Source: Eggerthellaceae bacterium
Lineage (GTDB): Bacteria; Actinomycetota; Coriobacteriia; Coriobacteriales; Eggerthellaceae
Direction of reading: 5' to 3'
Assembly: GCA_009782605.1 (NCBI GenBank)
Contig: WRIR01000020.1
Span: 1-41,337, forward strand
Length of the DNA stretch: 41,337 nucleotides
The position numbers and the translations under genes are program-made. Each line of letters opens with the position of its first letter. Position 1 is the stretch's first letter. A model generated the notes under the pieces. The model saw only the letters and a program-made list of their open reading frames with translations, was not told the origin of the DNA and searched no databases. Positions 26,060 through 34,110 of this stretch are shown in pieces.

Positions 26060-28789
26060 CTAAACCTTCTCAAGCTTTACACGGACGCACTGGTCAAAGG
26101 CGTTGCACAGATGGTCGTAGCGGATAGGGTCGAGGCTCCCGTAGACAAGGTCGACGATGCCTGTTCCCTTGCCCTTCCCGGTCGGGATGAACTCGGACCG
26201 GGAGTTCCAGTGGCCGCCGATCACCGAGACGCACTGGGGATGGACGGCCTCCGACGTCATCGCTATGCCCGACACCGATTTGCCGACGATGTTCGTCAAA
26301 GAGATGGCGTCCCCGTCCTTGATGCCCTTCTCCGCGGCAGTGGCAGAGTTCACCTCGATGGCGTAGCCGTAGGGGTCGCTCTCGTTCAGCTCGTTGAGGT
26401 AGGCGTTGTACACGGACCAGGTGTCGACGTTGGACTGGTTGGTCCAGTAGATGGGCATGATGGTGTAGTCGGGGTCGGTGACCTCGAAGTCGGGGCAGGG
26501 CTTCCAGTCGGGCAGGGGCTGGTAGTCGTCGAGCTCCCAGGGTATCTGGTATTCCTCGACGATGGCGCCGACCTTCTCCTTTGCCTCGAACATGATGTCC
26601 ATGTAGATTGGGACCCGGCCTTCGCTGCCGTCTGCCCAGATGTAGACCTCGTCGGCCTTGCGCGGATAGATGTAGCTGCCGTTCTCCTTGAACCATGCAA
26701 GGTCGTGCTTGTCGTCGATATAAGTCTTGTAGCCAGCGTCCAAGACCATCTCAGGCGTTATCTTCTGGTCGGTTGGGAGGGGATTGTGCTCCATGATGAG
26801 GTGCACGTAGTTGAGCACCGTGGCAAATCCGGCGTTCGACTCAGGCCCGGCCATCCAGGCAGCCTCGCAGCAGAACTCCCAGTTCCCCAGGCACCCGTCC
26901 CGTGCCTCGACGACCGGCTGGCGCAGGAGGAAGTTCCACTTGCTGTCCAGCCCGCCGAGGTGGCGGTGCGCCAGGAACATGTGCTCGAAGACGTCGTAGC
27001 GCTCAAGGTAGGTCGCCTCGGGTATGAACAGGTCGAAGTAGTAGGATGCGTCGGTCAGGTACAGGTCGCTCCCGATGACGTACTCGTAGTCTTTCAGGAG
27101 CTGTTCCTGGTCCTCGAAGTCCCCCCACCACTTGAGCGGGTTGCAGCCATAGGCGATGAGCATCTTCGACTTCACGCAGAGGTTGTTGAAGATCGAAGGG
27201 TCCTTCTGGTTGATGTAGTAGAAGTGGTAGTCCATGCCGAAGGGCATGAGGCTCAGCATGTCCTTCGTCTCGGGCACGCTGATGCCGCTGCGCACCGCCT
27301 CGTACATGGACTCGGGGCCCGAGGCCGGCGAGATGAGGCTGGTGTAGTTGATGAGGCCGTCCTCTTCCCAGACGCCCGGCGCCCACTGGATGGGGGAGGT
27401 GTCGCTGTAGCCATTGCACTTCGGCCCGAAGCCGATATAGCCGCCGACCGCGTTGCAGGACCCGACGATGGTGTTGAGCTGGAGGCAGGCCCAGTTGCTG
27501 AGCCAGCTGTGCTTGTGGCGCGACACGCCCGAGAAGGAGTCGACCGCGACAGGCCGGTAGGGCAGCGTGTAGCCCTCGATATCGATGGTCTGGCCGATGC
27601 AGGCGGCCTCGCCGAACTCGCGGGCTATCCTGCGGATGGATGCGGCGGGGACGGTCGATATACTCTCGGCGTATTCGGGGGTGTAGGTCTCAAGGTGCTC
27701 CCGGTTCAGCGTCCAGGCGGTCTTGCAGGCCTCCCCGTCGACCTCGAAGCTCCCTTCGAGGGCCGGTGTCACCGCTTCGTCATAGGGCCGTGCCGAAGAG
27801 GTGTCCTCGTCCCAGTACAGGGCCTTGTTCGTGCCTGCGTCCCGGATGACCCGCCCGGTGGCGGTATCGACGAGGGAGGGGCCGTTCGAGCGGTTCGTGA
27901 GGAAGTCCCTGTCGTAGACCCCCAGCTCGTTGGCAAGCACATGGGCCATCGCCAGGGCAACGACCGCGTCGGTGCCCGGGACGAGCGGGATCCACTCGTC
28001 CGCCTTGTCGCCTGCAGCGCTCATGTGCGGGTCGAAGTTCACCAGCTTGCAGCCCTCGGCCCTCCTGTCGGCAAACATCTTGGCGGTCATGTTGAAGCCG
28101 TGGCGGGTGGCGGTCCCGGCCTGTATGCCGAACTGCACGACGTAGTTGCAGTAGGCGTAGTCCGGCGAGGCGTTGCCGGTGGCGGTAAGCAGCTCCTGGT
28201 TCCCGTGCGTCCCGGAGCCGCAGATGTCCGATATCGCCGTCTCGGGCATCCCGCCCATGGCCGCGTTGAGCGCGGCGCGGGCATAGATGGTCCCCAGGTT
28301 CGAGACCATCGACGACCCTGCCACATACCTCTGGTCCTCGGCCGAGTAGGCAGCGAGCTTCCCGATGTAGAGGCCCATGGCCTCCTCCCAGGTTATCTCC
28401 TCCCAGCCGGGGTCGATGCCGATGCCCTTTTCCGGGTTCGTCCTTATCAGGGGCTTCGTTATGCGGTAGGGGTCGTAGAGCTGCATGATGCCCGACGCCC
28501 CCTTTGCGCACAAGCGCCCTCCGCCGACCGTCGAGTTGGGGTTGCCCTTGATCTCCATGGCTATGCCGTCGACGACGCGGACGAGGATAGCGCAGTTGTT
28601 GAAGCACATGTTGCAGGTGGTGGGCACCCACTTTTCCACGGCGGCGCCCGTCGGCCCCTCTTTTTGGCCTTCCTGCCCTGTCGGCGCGCATCCGACGATG
28701 CTCCCTCCGGCAACGCTCATGACCGCCGCCGTTCCCAATGCTCCGGTAATGAAGCTGCGACGGCTCATAGCTCTTTTCTTTCCTCCCAT
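26060..28789 (-). CDS. Tat-exported molybdopterin oxidoreductase catalytic subunit, probable lipoprotein
   Basis: DMSO-reductase family enzyme of 909 residues. The Tat motif SRRSFITGA (residues 9-17) is followed by a hydrophobic stretch ending in S-I-V-G-C, a good lipobox with Cys34. The 4Fe-4S site is Cys59, 62, 66 and 94. MGD-binding blocks include KLVNFDPHMSAAGDKADEW and, near the C-terminus, PIYWTNQSNVDTWS and the GHWNSRSEFIP/CNAFDQCVRV end. Cys190 in DICGSGTHG is at about the place of the metal ligand, which would fit Cys-ligated enzymes better than Ser-ligated DmsA; this alignment is by eye. I choose ATG 28789, behind AAAGGAGAGG. Substrate unknown. Confidence 0.92.
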   Translation of the reverse strand: MGGKKRAMSRRSFITGALGTAAVMSVAGGSIVGCAPTGQEGQKEGPTGAAVEKWVPTTCNMCFNNCAILVRVVDGIAMEIKGNPNSTVGGGRLCAKGASGIMQLYDPYRITKPLIRTNPEKGIGIDPGWEEITWEEAMGLYIGKLAAYSAEDQRYVAGSSMVSNLGTIYARAALNAAMGGMPETAISDICGSGTHGNQELLTATGNASPDYAYCNYVVQFGIQAGTATRHGFNMTAKMFADRRAEGCKLVNFDPHMSAAGDKADEWIPLVPGTDAVVALAMAHVLANELGVYDRDFLTNRSNGPSLVDTATGRVIRDAGTNKALYWDEDTSSARPYDEAVTPALEGSFEVDGEACKTAWTLNREHLETYTPEYAESISTVPAASIRRIAREFGEAACIGQTIDIEGYTLPYRPVAVDSFSGVSRHKHSWLSNWACLQLNTIVGSCNAVGGYIGFGPKCNGYSDTSPIQWAPGVWEEDGLINYTSLISPASGPESMYEAVRSGISVPETKDMLSLMPFGMDYHFYYINQKDPSIFNNLCVKSKMLIAYGCNPLKWWGDFEDQEQLLKDYEYVIGSDLYLTDASYYFDLFIPEATYLERYDVFEHMFLAHRHLGGLDSKWNFLLRQPVVEARDGCLGNWEFCCEAAWMAGPESNAGFATVLNYVHLIMEHNPLPTDQKITPEMVLDAGYKTYIDDKHDLAWFKENGSYIYPRKADEVYIWADGSEGRVPIYMDIMFEAKEKVGAIVEEYQIPWELDDYQPLPDWKPCPDFEVTDPDYTIMPIYWTNQSNVDTWSVYNAYLNELNESDPYGYAIEVNSATAAEKGIKDGDAISLTNIVGKSVSGIAMTSEAVHPQCVSVIGGHWNSRSEFIPTGKGKGTGIVDLVYGSLDPIRYDHLCNAFDQCVRVKLEKV

Positions 28790-28893
28790 TGCCTCTCCTT
28801 TCATCACTCTCATCCCTTTCATCGCTTTCTTCTTCTCGGTGTTCCTTCTCTTGTCCTGCTGTTCGTCCTGCTATCCGTCCTGCCCGATAGGCT

Positions 28894-29577
28894 TCAGGCC
28901 TGCCGAAGCTCCCTCTCAAGGAAGGCGACCCCGATCGCGCCTATTGCGCGGTACACGTCCCCCTCGGCCTTCTCGGCTATAGCGTTGAAGAAGGCGACCC
29001 CCCAGACGCCGAGGTGCCTGTCCAAAAAGCCCTGTATCGCCCCTTCGACCTCCCGACCCCTCTCGTCGTCGCCCTCGTCGATCATGCAGCCCAGGTTCTT
29101 GCGGAGCACCTGCATGAAGGACAGCTCCACCCCCATATGGTCGCCGCGCTCGGGCGGTGTGCCCTCTACGGTGAACCCGGCTTCCTCATAGGCCCGTGCG
29201 ACCTCTACCACGACGGTGCCCAAGGGGACCTCTTGGCCGGACTTGCCTTCCTCATGCCCCAGAAAGCGGCTTTCGTAAGGGGTCATCACACTTATCTTGG
29301 GGTTGCTGAAAAGGTGCGTGTAGTCCTTCCTGAGCGCATGGAACAGGTCGTCGGCGCTCGTCGGGGAAAAAGCGTCTGCGGCAAGGCTTCGGGTGAGCTC
29401 CCCGGCCTCGTCGGCGCCGAACCCGAGCTCGGCCATGATGTCGCACATGTCGCGGTGGTAGTCCCCCCGGTGAAGGGCTTGGGCCAGCTCCGGCGACGTG
29501 CGGAACATGAAGTGGCTGAGGGCCTGGTACATATCCGAAGCGGCATACTGGCGGTAGGCCTCGTGTGAGTCTGCCAT
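28894..29577 (-). CDS. TorD/DmsD-family chaperone
   Basis: Cytoplasmic chaperone of 227 residues for a molybdopterin oxidoreductase, holding the apoenzyme and its Tat leader until cofactor insertion. The all-helical sequence carries the family pattern: an early YTHLFSNPKISVMTPYES block (the Y-x-x-L-F...P-Y-E-S core) and the D-H-M-x-x-E-L-x-F-M motif. It lies between fdhD and the catalytic subunit on the same strand, with gaps of about 105 bp on each side. The partner is very probably the downstream enzyme. The gaps contain C/T-rich simple sequence and no terminator that I can see. Confidence 0.9.
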   Translation of the reverse strand: MADSHEAYRQYAASDMYQALSHFMFRTSPELAQALHRGDYHRDMCDIMAELGFGADEAGELTRSLAADAFSPTSADDLFHALRKDYTHLFSNPKISVMTPYESRFLGHEEGKSGQEVPLGTVVVEVARAYEEAGFTVEGTPPERGDHMGVELSFMQVLRKNLGCMIDEGDDERGREVEGAIQGFLDRHLGVWGVAFFNAIAEKAEGDVYRAIGAIGVAFLERELRQA

Positions 29578-29681
29578 ATTCCTTCCTCCTTTCTTCCTTT
29601 TTCTTCTTGTCGGTTTCTTGCTTGCTTATGTGCTTGCTTGTCGGCCTTTTTCTGAAGGGAAGGCCCCCTTGGCGGCAGCCG

Positions 29682-30512
29682 TCAGACGGCTATCCTGCAA
29701 TCGTCTTGGTTGTGGGCCTCTGTGCCGCTGAAGACCTTTATCGAGTCCGGGTAGGCTGAGCAGATCAGCGTCAGCCTGTGGGACTGCGCCAGGGCGACTG
29801 ACTGGCAGGTGGGCACGGCCTTGGTCACGAGGATGGGGATGTGCGCCCGGATGACCTTGGACACCATGTCGACGGGGGTGCGGCCGCTCGTGAAGACCAG
29901 GGCCTGCCCGAGGTCGGTGCCACGGTTGAGTGCGTGGCCGATAACCTTGTCCAGGGCATTGTGGCGGCCGAGATCCTCGCAGCAGAAGAGCACTTCCTCG
30001 CCGACGGCCAGATAGCAGCTGTGCAGCCCGTAGGTCGCGGAGTGCCCGGGCGTGTCGTGGGAGAACACTCGTGCGAGCCTGAACACGGCCTCGGCGCTCC
30101 AGGGTATCGGCCTTACCTTCCCGAGCCTGTCGCCGCAGCAGGCAAGCCCTGGGGCCGCCGGCTTGTCGGACTCGCAGGTGGATACCGCCTTGATGCGCCT
30201 CGGGCCGGACATGTCAGGGGGGTTCCCAAGCGACACGGACATGCGCATCGAGCGCCGCTCGAAGCGCATGCCTGCCACGTCCGACCGTGCCGAGATCATC
30301 CCCTCGGAGAAGAGGCGCCCCAACACGAGCTCGGGCAGGTCGCTCGGGGAGCAGGCGATATCCATGAACGGGGTTTCGTTGACATGCACGTGAAGCATGG
30401 CTTCGACAGGGATGTTCACAAAGGACTGCCTGCCCTGCTTTCCCGGCTCATGAAGGTCGATCCCCTGCGGCACATATACTTCTGGGGAACAGAAAGCGTC
30501 GACGATGTTCAT
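29682..30512 (-). CDS. fdhD: FdhD-type sulfurtransferase, atypical cysteines
   Basis: FdhD hands sulfur from a cysteine desulfurase to the molybdenum cofactor of formate dehydrogenase-type enzymes. The protein is 276 residues. Family blocks are EAMLHVHVNETPFMDIACSP near the start, HSCYLAVGEEVLFCCEDLGRHNALDKVIG, and FTSGRTPVDMVSKV. The usual C-x-x-C loop is not seen: the region has Cys113 and then Cys125-Cys126 (GLACCGDRLG). I set the start at 30512, where AAAGGAGG is 5 bp upstream; the open frame continues to 30587. It is first in the oxidoreductase operon and divergent from an AraC-type regulator. Confidence 0.88.
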   Translation of the reverse strand: MNIVDAFCSPEVYVPQGIDLHEPGKQGRQSFVNIPVEAMLHVHVNETPFMDIACSPSDLPELVLGRLFSEGMISARSDVAGMRFERRSMRMSVSLGNPPDMSGPRRIKAVSTCESDKPAAPGLACCGDRLGKVRPIPWSAEAVFRLARVFSHDTPGHSATYGLHSCYLAVGEEVLFCCEDLGRHNALDKVIGHALNRGTDLGQALVFTSGRTPVDMVSKVIRAHIPILVTKAVPTCQSVALAQSHRLTLICSAYPDSIKVFSGTEAHNQDDCRIAV

Positions 30513-30591
30513 CCAACCTCCTTTGGGTGCTTCCGGTTTTCGGAACAGGGCGCAAGGACGTAGGGTGGGGCGGCCCTCCCGTTCCATGAAA

Positions 30592-30679
30592 CCCTTGTTT
30601 CCTGATCCCTTGTTTCTTCCTTGACTTTATCGGTGAAACACCGCACAGTGTAGCAAGCGAAATCCACGTAATATATACT
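30592..30679. promoter_or_regulatory. Divergent control region between fdhD and the AraC-type gene
   Basis: CCCTTGTTTC occurs twice as a direct repeat (30592-30601 and 30607-30616). A palindrome CGGTG-AAA-CACCG lies at 30631-30643. TATACT at 30674-30679 is a plausible -10 for the regulator gene. The direct repeats or the palindrome are likely binding sites for the AraC protein or another factor. Confidence 0.5.
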
Positions 30680-30715
30680 GTTTCTGTTAGATTTATCATG
30701 GAAAAGGACATATAC

Positions 30716-31441
30716 ATGGCAGTTTCCCTTTCCGATGCCCTCGAAGTCGACCAACTCTTCGACCAGTTCCGCGATTTTGACGGCGAGTCCGGGTACCTCA
30801 AGGTCATCCCCGAGGCCATGGCCTGCGTGCGCGAGGGAGCAGTCGAGCTGTTGAGGGAAACGCTCGAAAAACCCGCATACAACATGCTTTTCGAGCGGAG
30901 GGCCGACCAGGCCTTCCCCATCGGGCTGGCCTTGACTTCGGGCATGCTCATGCGCTGTGCGTGGGAGGGAGGCCTGCCCCTTGAGGAAGGCTACCTTATC
31001 AGCGGGAAGTACATCCAGGCCTCCTTCGGGATGACCGACATCTCCGAGCTTATCGAGGCCCTCCATGCAATGCATATCGAGTTTGCGGAAAAGGTGCGGG
31101 AGAAGAAGACATACGTCAGCGAGAACTCGGTCGTGCACAAGTGCGCAGGCTACATCACCGTGCACGCAAGCCAGAAGATAGACCTGGATGAACTGGCGTC
31201 GTTTTGCGGGTATTCCCTCAACGGCCTGCAGCACCTGTTCAAGCGGTGCACGGGCCTCACCCTGACCGAGTGCATCCGCAAGGAGAAGGTCTCGCGGGCA
31301 AAGCTCTTGCTAGAGCGCAGCGACGACAGCTGCCTGTCCATCAGCAACCAGCTTTCGTTTTGCTCCCAAAGCCATTTCGTCACCCAGTTCAAGCGCGAGA
31401 CCGGCATGACCCCCAGCCAATACCGCAAGGCAACCGTCTAG
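30716..31441 (+). CDS. AraC-family transcriptional regulator
   Basis: The C-terminal 100 residues contain the two helix-turn-helix units of the AraC/XylS family: DLDELASFCGYSLNGLQHLF with LTECIRKEKVSRAKLLL, and SISNQLSFCSQSHFVTQFKRETGMTPSQYR. The N-terminal part of about 140 residues is acidic and mainly helical, and I do not recognise its ligand fold; it is not an obvious cupin. I use ATG 30716, which has AAAAGGA 8 bp upstream; ATG 30698 would have no ribosome site. It is divergent from fdhD-torD-dmsA-dmsB, and is the natural candidate to control that operon. Confidence 0.88.
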   Translation: MAVSLSDALEVDQLFDQFRDFDGESGYLKVIPEAMACVREGAVELLRETLEKPAYNMLFERRADQAFPIGLALTSGMLMRCAWEGGLPLEEGYLISGKYIQASFGMTDISELIEALHAMHIEFAEKVREKKTYVSENSVVHKCAGYITVHASQKIDLDELASFCGYSLNGLQHLFKRCTGLTLTECIRKEKVSRAKLLLERSDDSCLSISNQLSFCSQSHFVTQFKRETGMTPSQYRKATV

Positions 31442-31512
31442 CGGGCGGGCCGTTGTTGCCGGGTGGGCTGGCTGGCGGGCGGGCGGGCCGTTGTTGCCGG
31501 GTGGGCTGGCTG
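31441..31512. repeat. Tandem duplication of a 38-bp GC-rich unit
   Basis: A unit with the core GGGCCGTTGTTGCCGGGTGG occurs twice with a 38-bp period (31441-31478 and 31479-31512). It starts in the stop codon of the AraC-type gene. The rest of the gap before ychF has no other visible feature except a -10. Confidence 0.75.
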
Positions 31513-31598
31513 CCGCATGGTCGTCGCCGAGCCCCCGCCGGACGGGCGGGTTGCCGCCGCCCTGGGCGCAGTCTCGGGGATTTCGGGGGGCTTTGGTC

Positions 31599-31604
31599 TA
31601 TAAT
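31599..31604 (+). promoter_or_regulatory. Consensus -10 of ychF
   Basis: TATAAT lies 30 bp before the ychF ATG. I see no good -35 at 16-18 bp upstream. Confidence 0.45.
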
Positions 31605-31634
31605 GGGGGGCGACCTGTTGCAAAAGGAGCGTCC

Positions 31635-32699
31635 ATGTCACTTTCTATCGGTATCGTCGGGCTTCCCAATGTGGGGAAGTCGACCCTGTTCACCGCCTTG
31701 ACCAAGAAGGGCGGGCTTGCGGCCAACTACCCCTTTGCCACCATCGACCCGAATGTCGGGGTCGTGCCCGTGCCCGACGCGCGGCTTGAGGCGCTGGCGC
31801 GTATCGACAACCCGGCGAAGGTCGTCCCGGCCACGGTCGAGTTCGTGGACATCGCCGGCCTGGTGGCGGGTGCCTCTTCGGGGGAGGGCCTGGGCAACCA
31901 GTTTCTTGCCAACATCCGCGAGACGGATGCCATATGCGAGGTTGTGCGCTTCTTCAGCGACCCGGACGTGGTGCACGTGGCGGGAAAGGTCGATCCCGCA
32001 GACGATGTCGAGACCATCAAGACCGAGCTCGTCTTGGCCGACATGGCGACCGTCGAGAAGGCGCTGCCCCGCCTGGAAAAGGATGCGCGGCGCGACAAGG
32101 CGCTCGAAAAGAAGCTTGCCGTGGCGCACAGGGTGCTCGAAGGCCTCAACGAGGGGCACCGCGCCCGGAGCCTGGGGCTTTCCGCAGAAGAGCAGGCAGC
32201 CGTCTGCGACCTCCACCTGCTTACCATGAAGCCGATGCTCTACCTGGCCAACGTCGACGAGGACCAGCTCTTCGCCGAGCTTCCCCTGATAGACGGCGTT
32301 GCCCCGGTTGCGCTGTGCGCGAAGGTCGAGGCCGACCTGGCCGAGCTCGACCCCGACGAGGCGGCCGAGTACCTTGAGAGCCTGGGACTAACCGAAAGCG
32401 GGCTGGCACGCCTGGTGCGCGAGGCCTACCGGCTGCTCGGCCTGCAGTCCTACTTCACGAGCGGCGAGACGGAGACGCGCGCCTGGACCGTCCCCATCGG
32501 TGCGAAGGCGCCGCAGGCGGCGGGCATTATCCATTCCGACTTCGAGCGAGGCTTCATCAAGGCAGAGACGGTTGCCTGCGAGGACTACCTTGCGCTTGGG
32601 GGCGAGGTCGGCTGTAGGGCCGCCGGCAAGCTGCGCCAGGAGGGCAAGGACTACGTGGTGCAGGACGGCGACGTCATGCACTTCAAGTTCAACGTGTAG
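31635..32699 (+). CDS. ychF: Redox-regulated ATPase YchF (OLA1 family)
   Basis: Conserved ribosome-associated NTPase of 354 residues that prefers ATP. The P-loop is GLPNVGKST (residues 8-16), then the FATIDPNVGVVPVPD switch, DIAGLV (G3) and the altered G4 position (LYLANVDED in place of NKxD), which explains the loss of GTP specificity. The C-terminal TGS domain ends with KDYVVQDGDVMHFKFNV. The ATG at 31635 follows AAAGGAG. Open frame continues upstream to 31491 but covers only the repeat region. Confidence 0.96.
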   Translation: MSLSIGIVGLPNVGKSTLFTALTKKGGLAANYPFATIDPNVGVVPVPDARLEALARIDNPAKVVPATVEFVDIAGLVAGASSGEGLGNQFLANIRETDAICEVVRFFSDPDVVHVAGKVDPADDVETIKTELVLADMATVEKALPRLEKDARRDKALEKKLAVAHRVLEGLNEGHRARSLGLSAEEQAAVCDLHLLTMKPMLYLANVDEDQLFAELPLIDGVAPVALCAKVEADLAELDPDEAAEYLESLGLTESGLARLVREAYRLLGLQSYFTSGETETRAWTVPIGAKAPQAAGIIHSDFERGFIKAETVACEDYLALGGEVGCRAAGKLRQEGKDYVVQDGDVMHFKFNV

Positions 32700-32711
32700 G
32701 GGCGCTGCGCC

Positions 32712-33350
32712 ATGGACTGTCCCGGCACGGGCACCAAGACCCTCGACGAGTTTTGCGCGGAGCACCCCCGGGTCGCCCTCGCGTTCTCGGGCGGCGGCGA
32801 CTCGTCCTACCTGCTTTCGGCCCTGCTCGACAGGTCGGTGCAGGTAAAGGCGTATTTCGTGCAGTCCGCCTTCCAGTATCCCTTCGAGACAGCCGACGCG
32901 CGGCGGGTCGCGTGCGAGCTGGGGGCCGAGCTTGAGGTGATAGAGTTGGACGTCCTTTCCCAGGAGGCTATCTGCGCGAACCCGCCCGACCGCTGCTACC
33001 TGTGCAAGCGCTTCATCTTTGGGGCGATCCAGGGGCAGATGGCCCGCGAGGGGTTTTCGGTGCTCGTTGACGGCACGAACGCCACCGACGACCCGGCCCG
33101 CCGCCCCGGGTTCAGGGCCCTGGCGGAGCTCGGCGTGCTTTCCCCCTTGAGGCTCGCGGGGCTTGGCAAGGACGAGGTGCGCCAGGCCGCGCACGCATGC
33201 GGGTTGTTCACCGCGGACAAGCCGAACTTCTCCTGCCTTGCCACGAAGGTCGAGACGGGCACCCCCCTCACGGCCGAGCTGCTTGGCGCGGTGTTGAAAC
33301 AGGAGGAGGAGACAGGGAGCGAGGTGCGGTTATGGAACTCAATGAGCTAG
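32712..33350 (+). CDS. larE: LarE-like sulfur transferase, C-terminally short
   Basis: LarE supplies sulfur for the nickel-pincer cofactor used by lactate racemase and relatives. The PP-loop for ATP is SGGGDSS (residues 26-32). RCYLCKR (Cys95 and Cys98) and NFSCLATKVE (Cys175) match conserved positions. The last corresponds to the Cys whose sulfur is sacrificed in single-Cys LarE, and a three-Cys set resembles cluster-binding LarE variants. The protein is 212 residues against about 260-290: the C-terminal part after the SCLAT block is largely missing. The start of larB overlaps the end by 19 bp, so this is not an obvious frameshift. The start ATG is 32712. Confidence 0.85.
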   Translation: MDCPGTGTKTLDEFCAEHPRVALAFSGGGDSSYLLSALLDRSVQVKAYFVQSAFQYPFETADARRVACELGAELEVIELDVLSQEAICANPPDRCYLCKRFIFGAIQGQMAREGFSVLVDGTNATDDPARRPGFRALAELGVLSPLRLAGLGKDEVRQAAHACGLFTADKPNFSCLATKVETGTPLTAELLGAVLKQEEETGSEVRLWNSMS

Positions 33351-34096
33351 AGGCGCTGGTCAACGCGGTGGCCGAGGGCTCGGTCGCCCCCGAGGCGGCC
33401 CTGCGCCGCCTGCGCAGCGCACCTTTCACCGACCTGGGTTACGCGAAGGTGGACAACCACCGGGGCATCCGGCAGGGGGTTGCCGAGGTCATCTACGGCG
33501 AGGGGAAGACGGCCGAGCAAATCGTCGGCATCTGCCGCTCGATGCTCGCCGAAGGGGAACAGCGCATCCTCGTCACCCGGCTGGCGAAAGGGGTTGCGAA
33601 GCGGGTTGCGAAGGGGATGCCCCCCGACGCGCCGCTTGCCTACCATGGGCTGTGCCGGGTCGGCATTGTGGGGGACCTGCCCGAGCCGGGCGGCAGCGGG
33701 ACGGTGGTCGTGGCGGCGGCCGGCACGAGCGACCTGCCGGTGGCCGAAGAGGCGGCGCTCACGGCAGAGGTGCTTGGGAACCGGGTGGTGCGCCTCTACG
33801 ACGTGGGGGTGGCCGGCATACACCGGCTGCTTGCGCATACCGACGACATCATGGAGGCGCGCGTCATCGTTGCGGTGGCCGGGATGGAGGGCGCCCTGCC
33901 GAGCGTGGTCGCCGGCCTTACCAGCGCCCCGGTGATAGCGGTGCCCACGAGCGTGGGCTATGGCGCGTCGTTTAACGGGATGGCCGCGCTCCTGGCGATG
34001 CTGAACTCGTGCGCGAGTGGGGTCTCGGTCGTCAACATCGACAACGGGTTCGGCGCGGGCTACCAGGCCTCGCTGATCAATCATGTCAAAAACTAG
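33332..34096 (+). CDS. larB: LarB, nicotinate-derived cofactor carboxylase
   Basis: LarB carboxylates and hydrolyses nicotinic acid adenine dinucleotide to make the pyridinium-biscarboxylate mononucleotide precursor of the nickel-pincer cofactor. The 254-residue protein has the N-terminal ELEALVNAVAEGSV helix, DLGYAKVDNHRGIRQGVAEVIYG, and the PurE-like core with VVVAAAGTSDLPVAEEA and the GYGASFNGMAALLAMLNSC loop. The length is typical. It begins inside larE (ATG 33332) and is followed 14 bp later by the larC-like gene. GAGCGAGG precedes the start. Confidence 0.93.
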   Translation: MELNELEALVNAVAEGSVAPEAALRRLRSAPFTDLGYAKVDNHRGIRQGVAEVIYGEGKTAEQIVGICRSMLAEGEQRILVTRLAKGVAKRVAKGMPPDAPLAYHGLCRVGIVGDLPEPGGSGTVVVAAAGTSDLPVAEEAALTAEVLGNRVVRLYDVGVAGIHRLLAHTDDIMEARVIVAVAGMEGALPSVVAGLTSAPVIAVPTSVGYGASFNGMAALLAMLNSCASGVSVVNIDNGFGAGYQASLINHVKN

Positions 34097-34110
34097 GAAG
34101 GAAGGCTCGA

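Noticed and set aside
26111-29191. A 1026-codon open frame on the plus strand opposite the molybdopterin enzyme
   Set aside because: Same reason: the opposite strand carries a clear Tat enzyme with motifs, and this frame has none.
33290-33350. LarE shortening considered as a sequencing frameshift
   Set aside because: larB begins inside the shortened end with the correct N-terminus, so there is no room for the missing domain. It is kept as a finding about the natural boundary instead.
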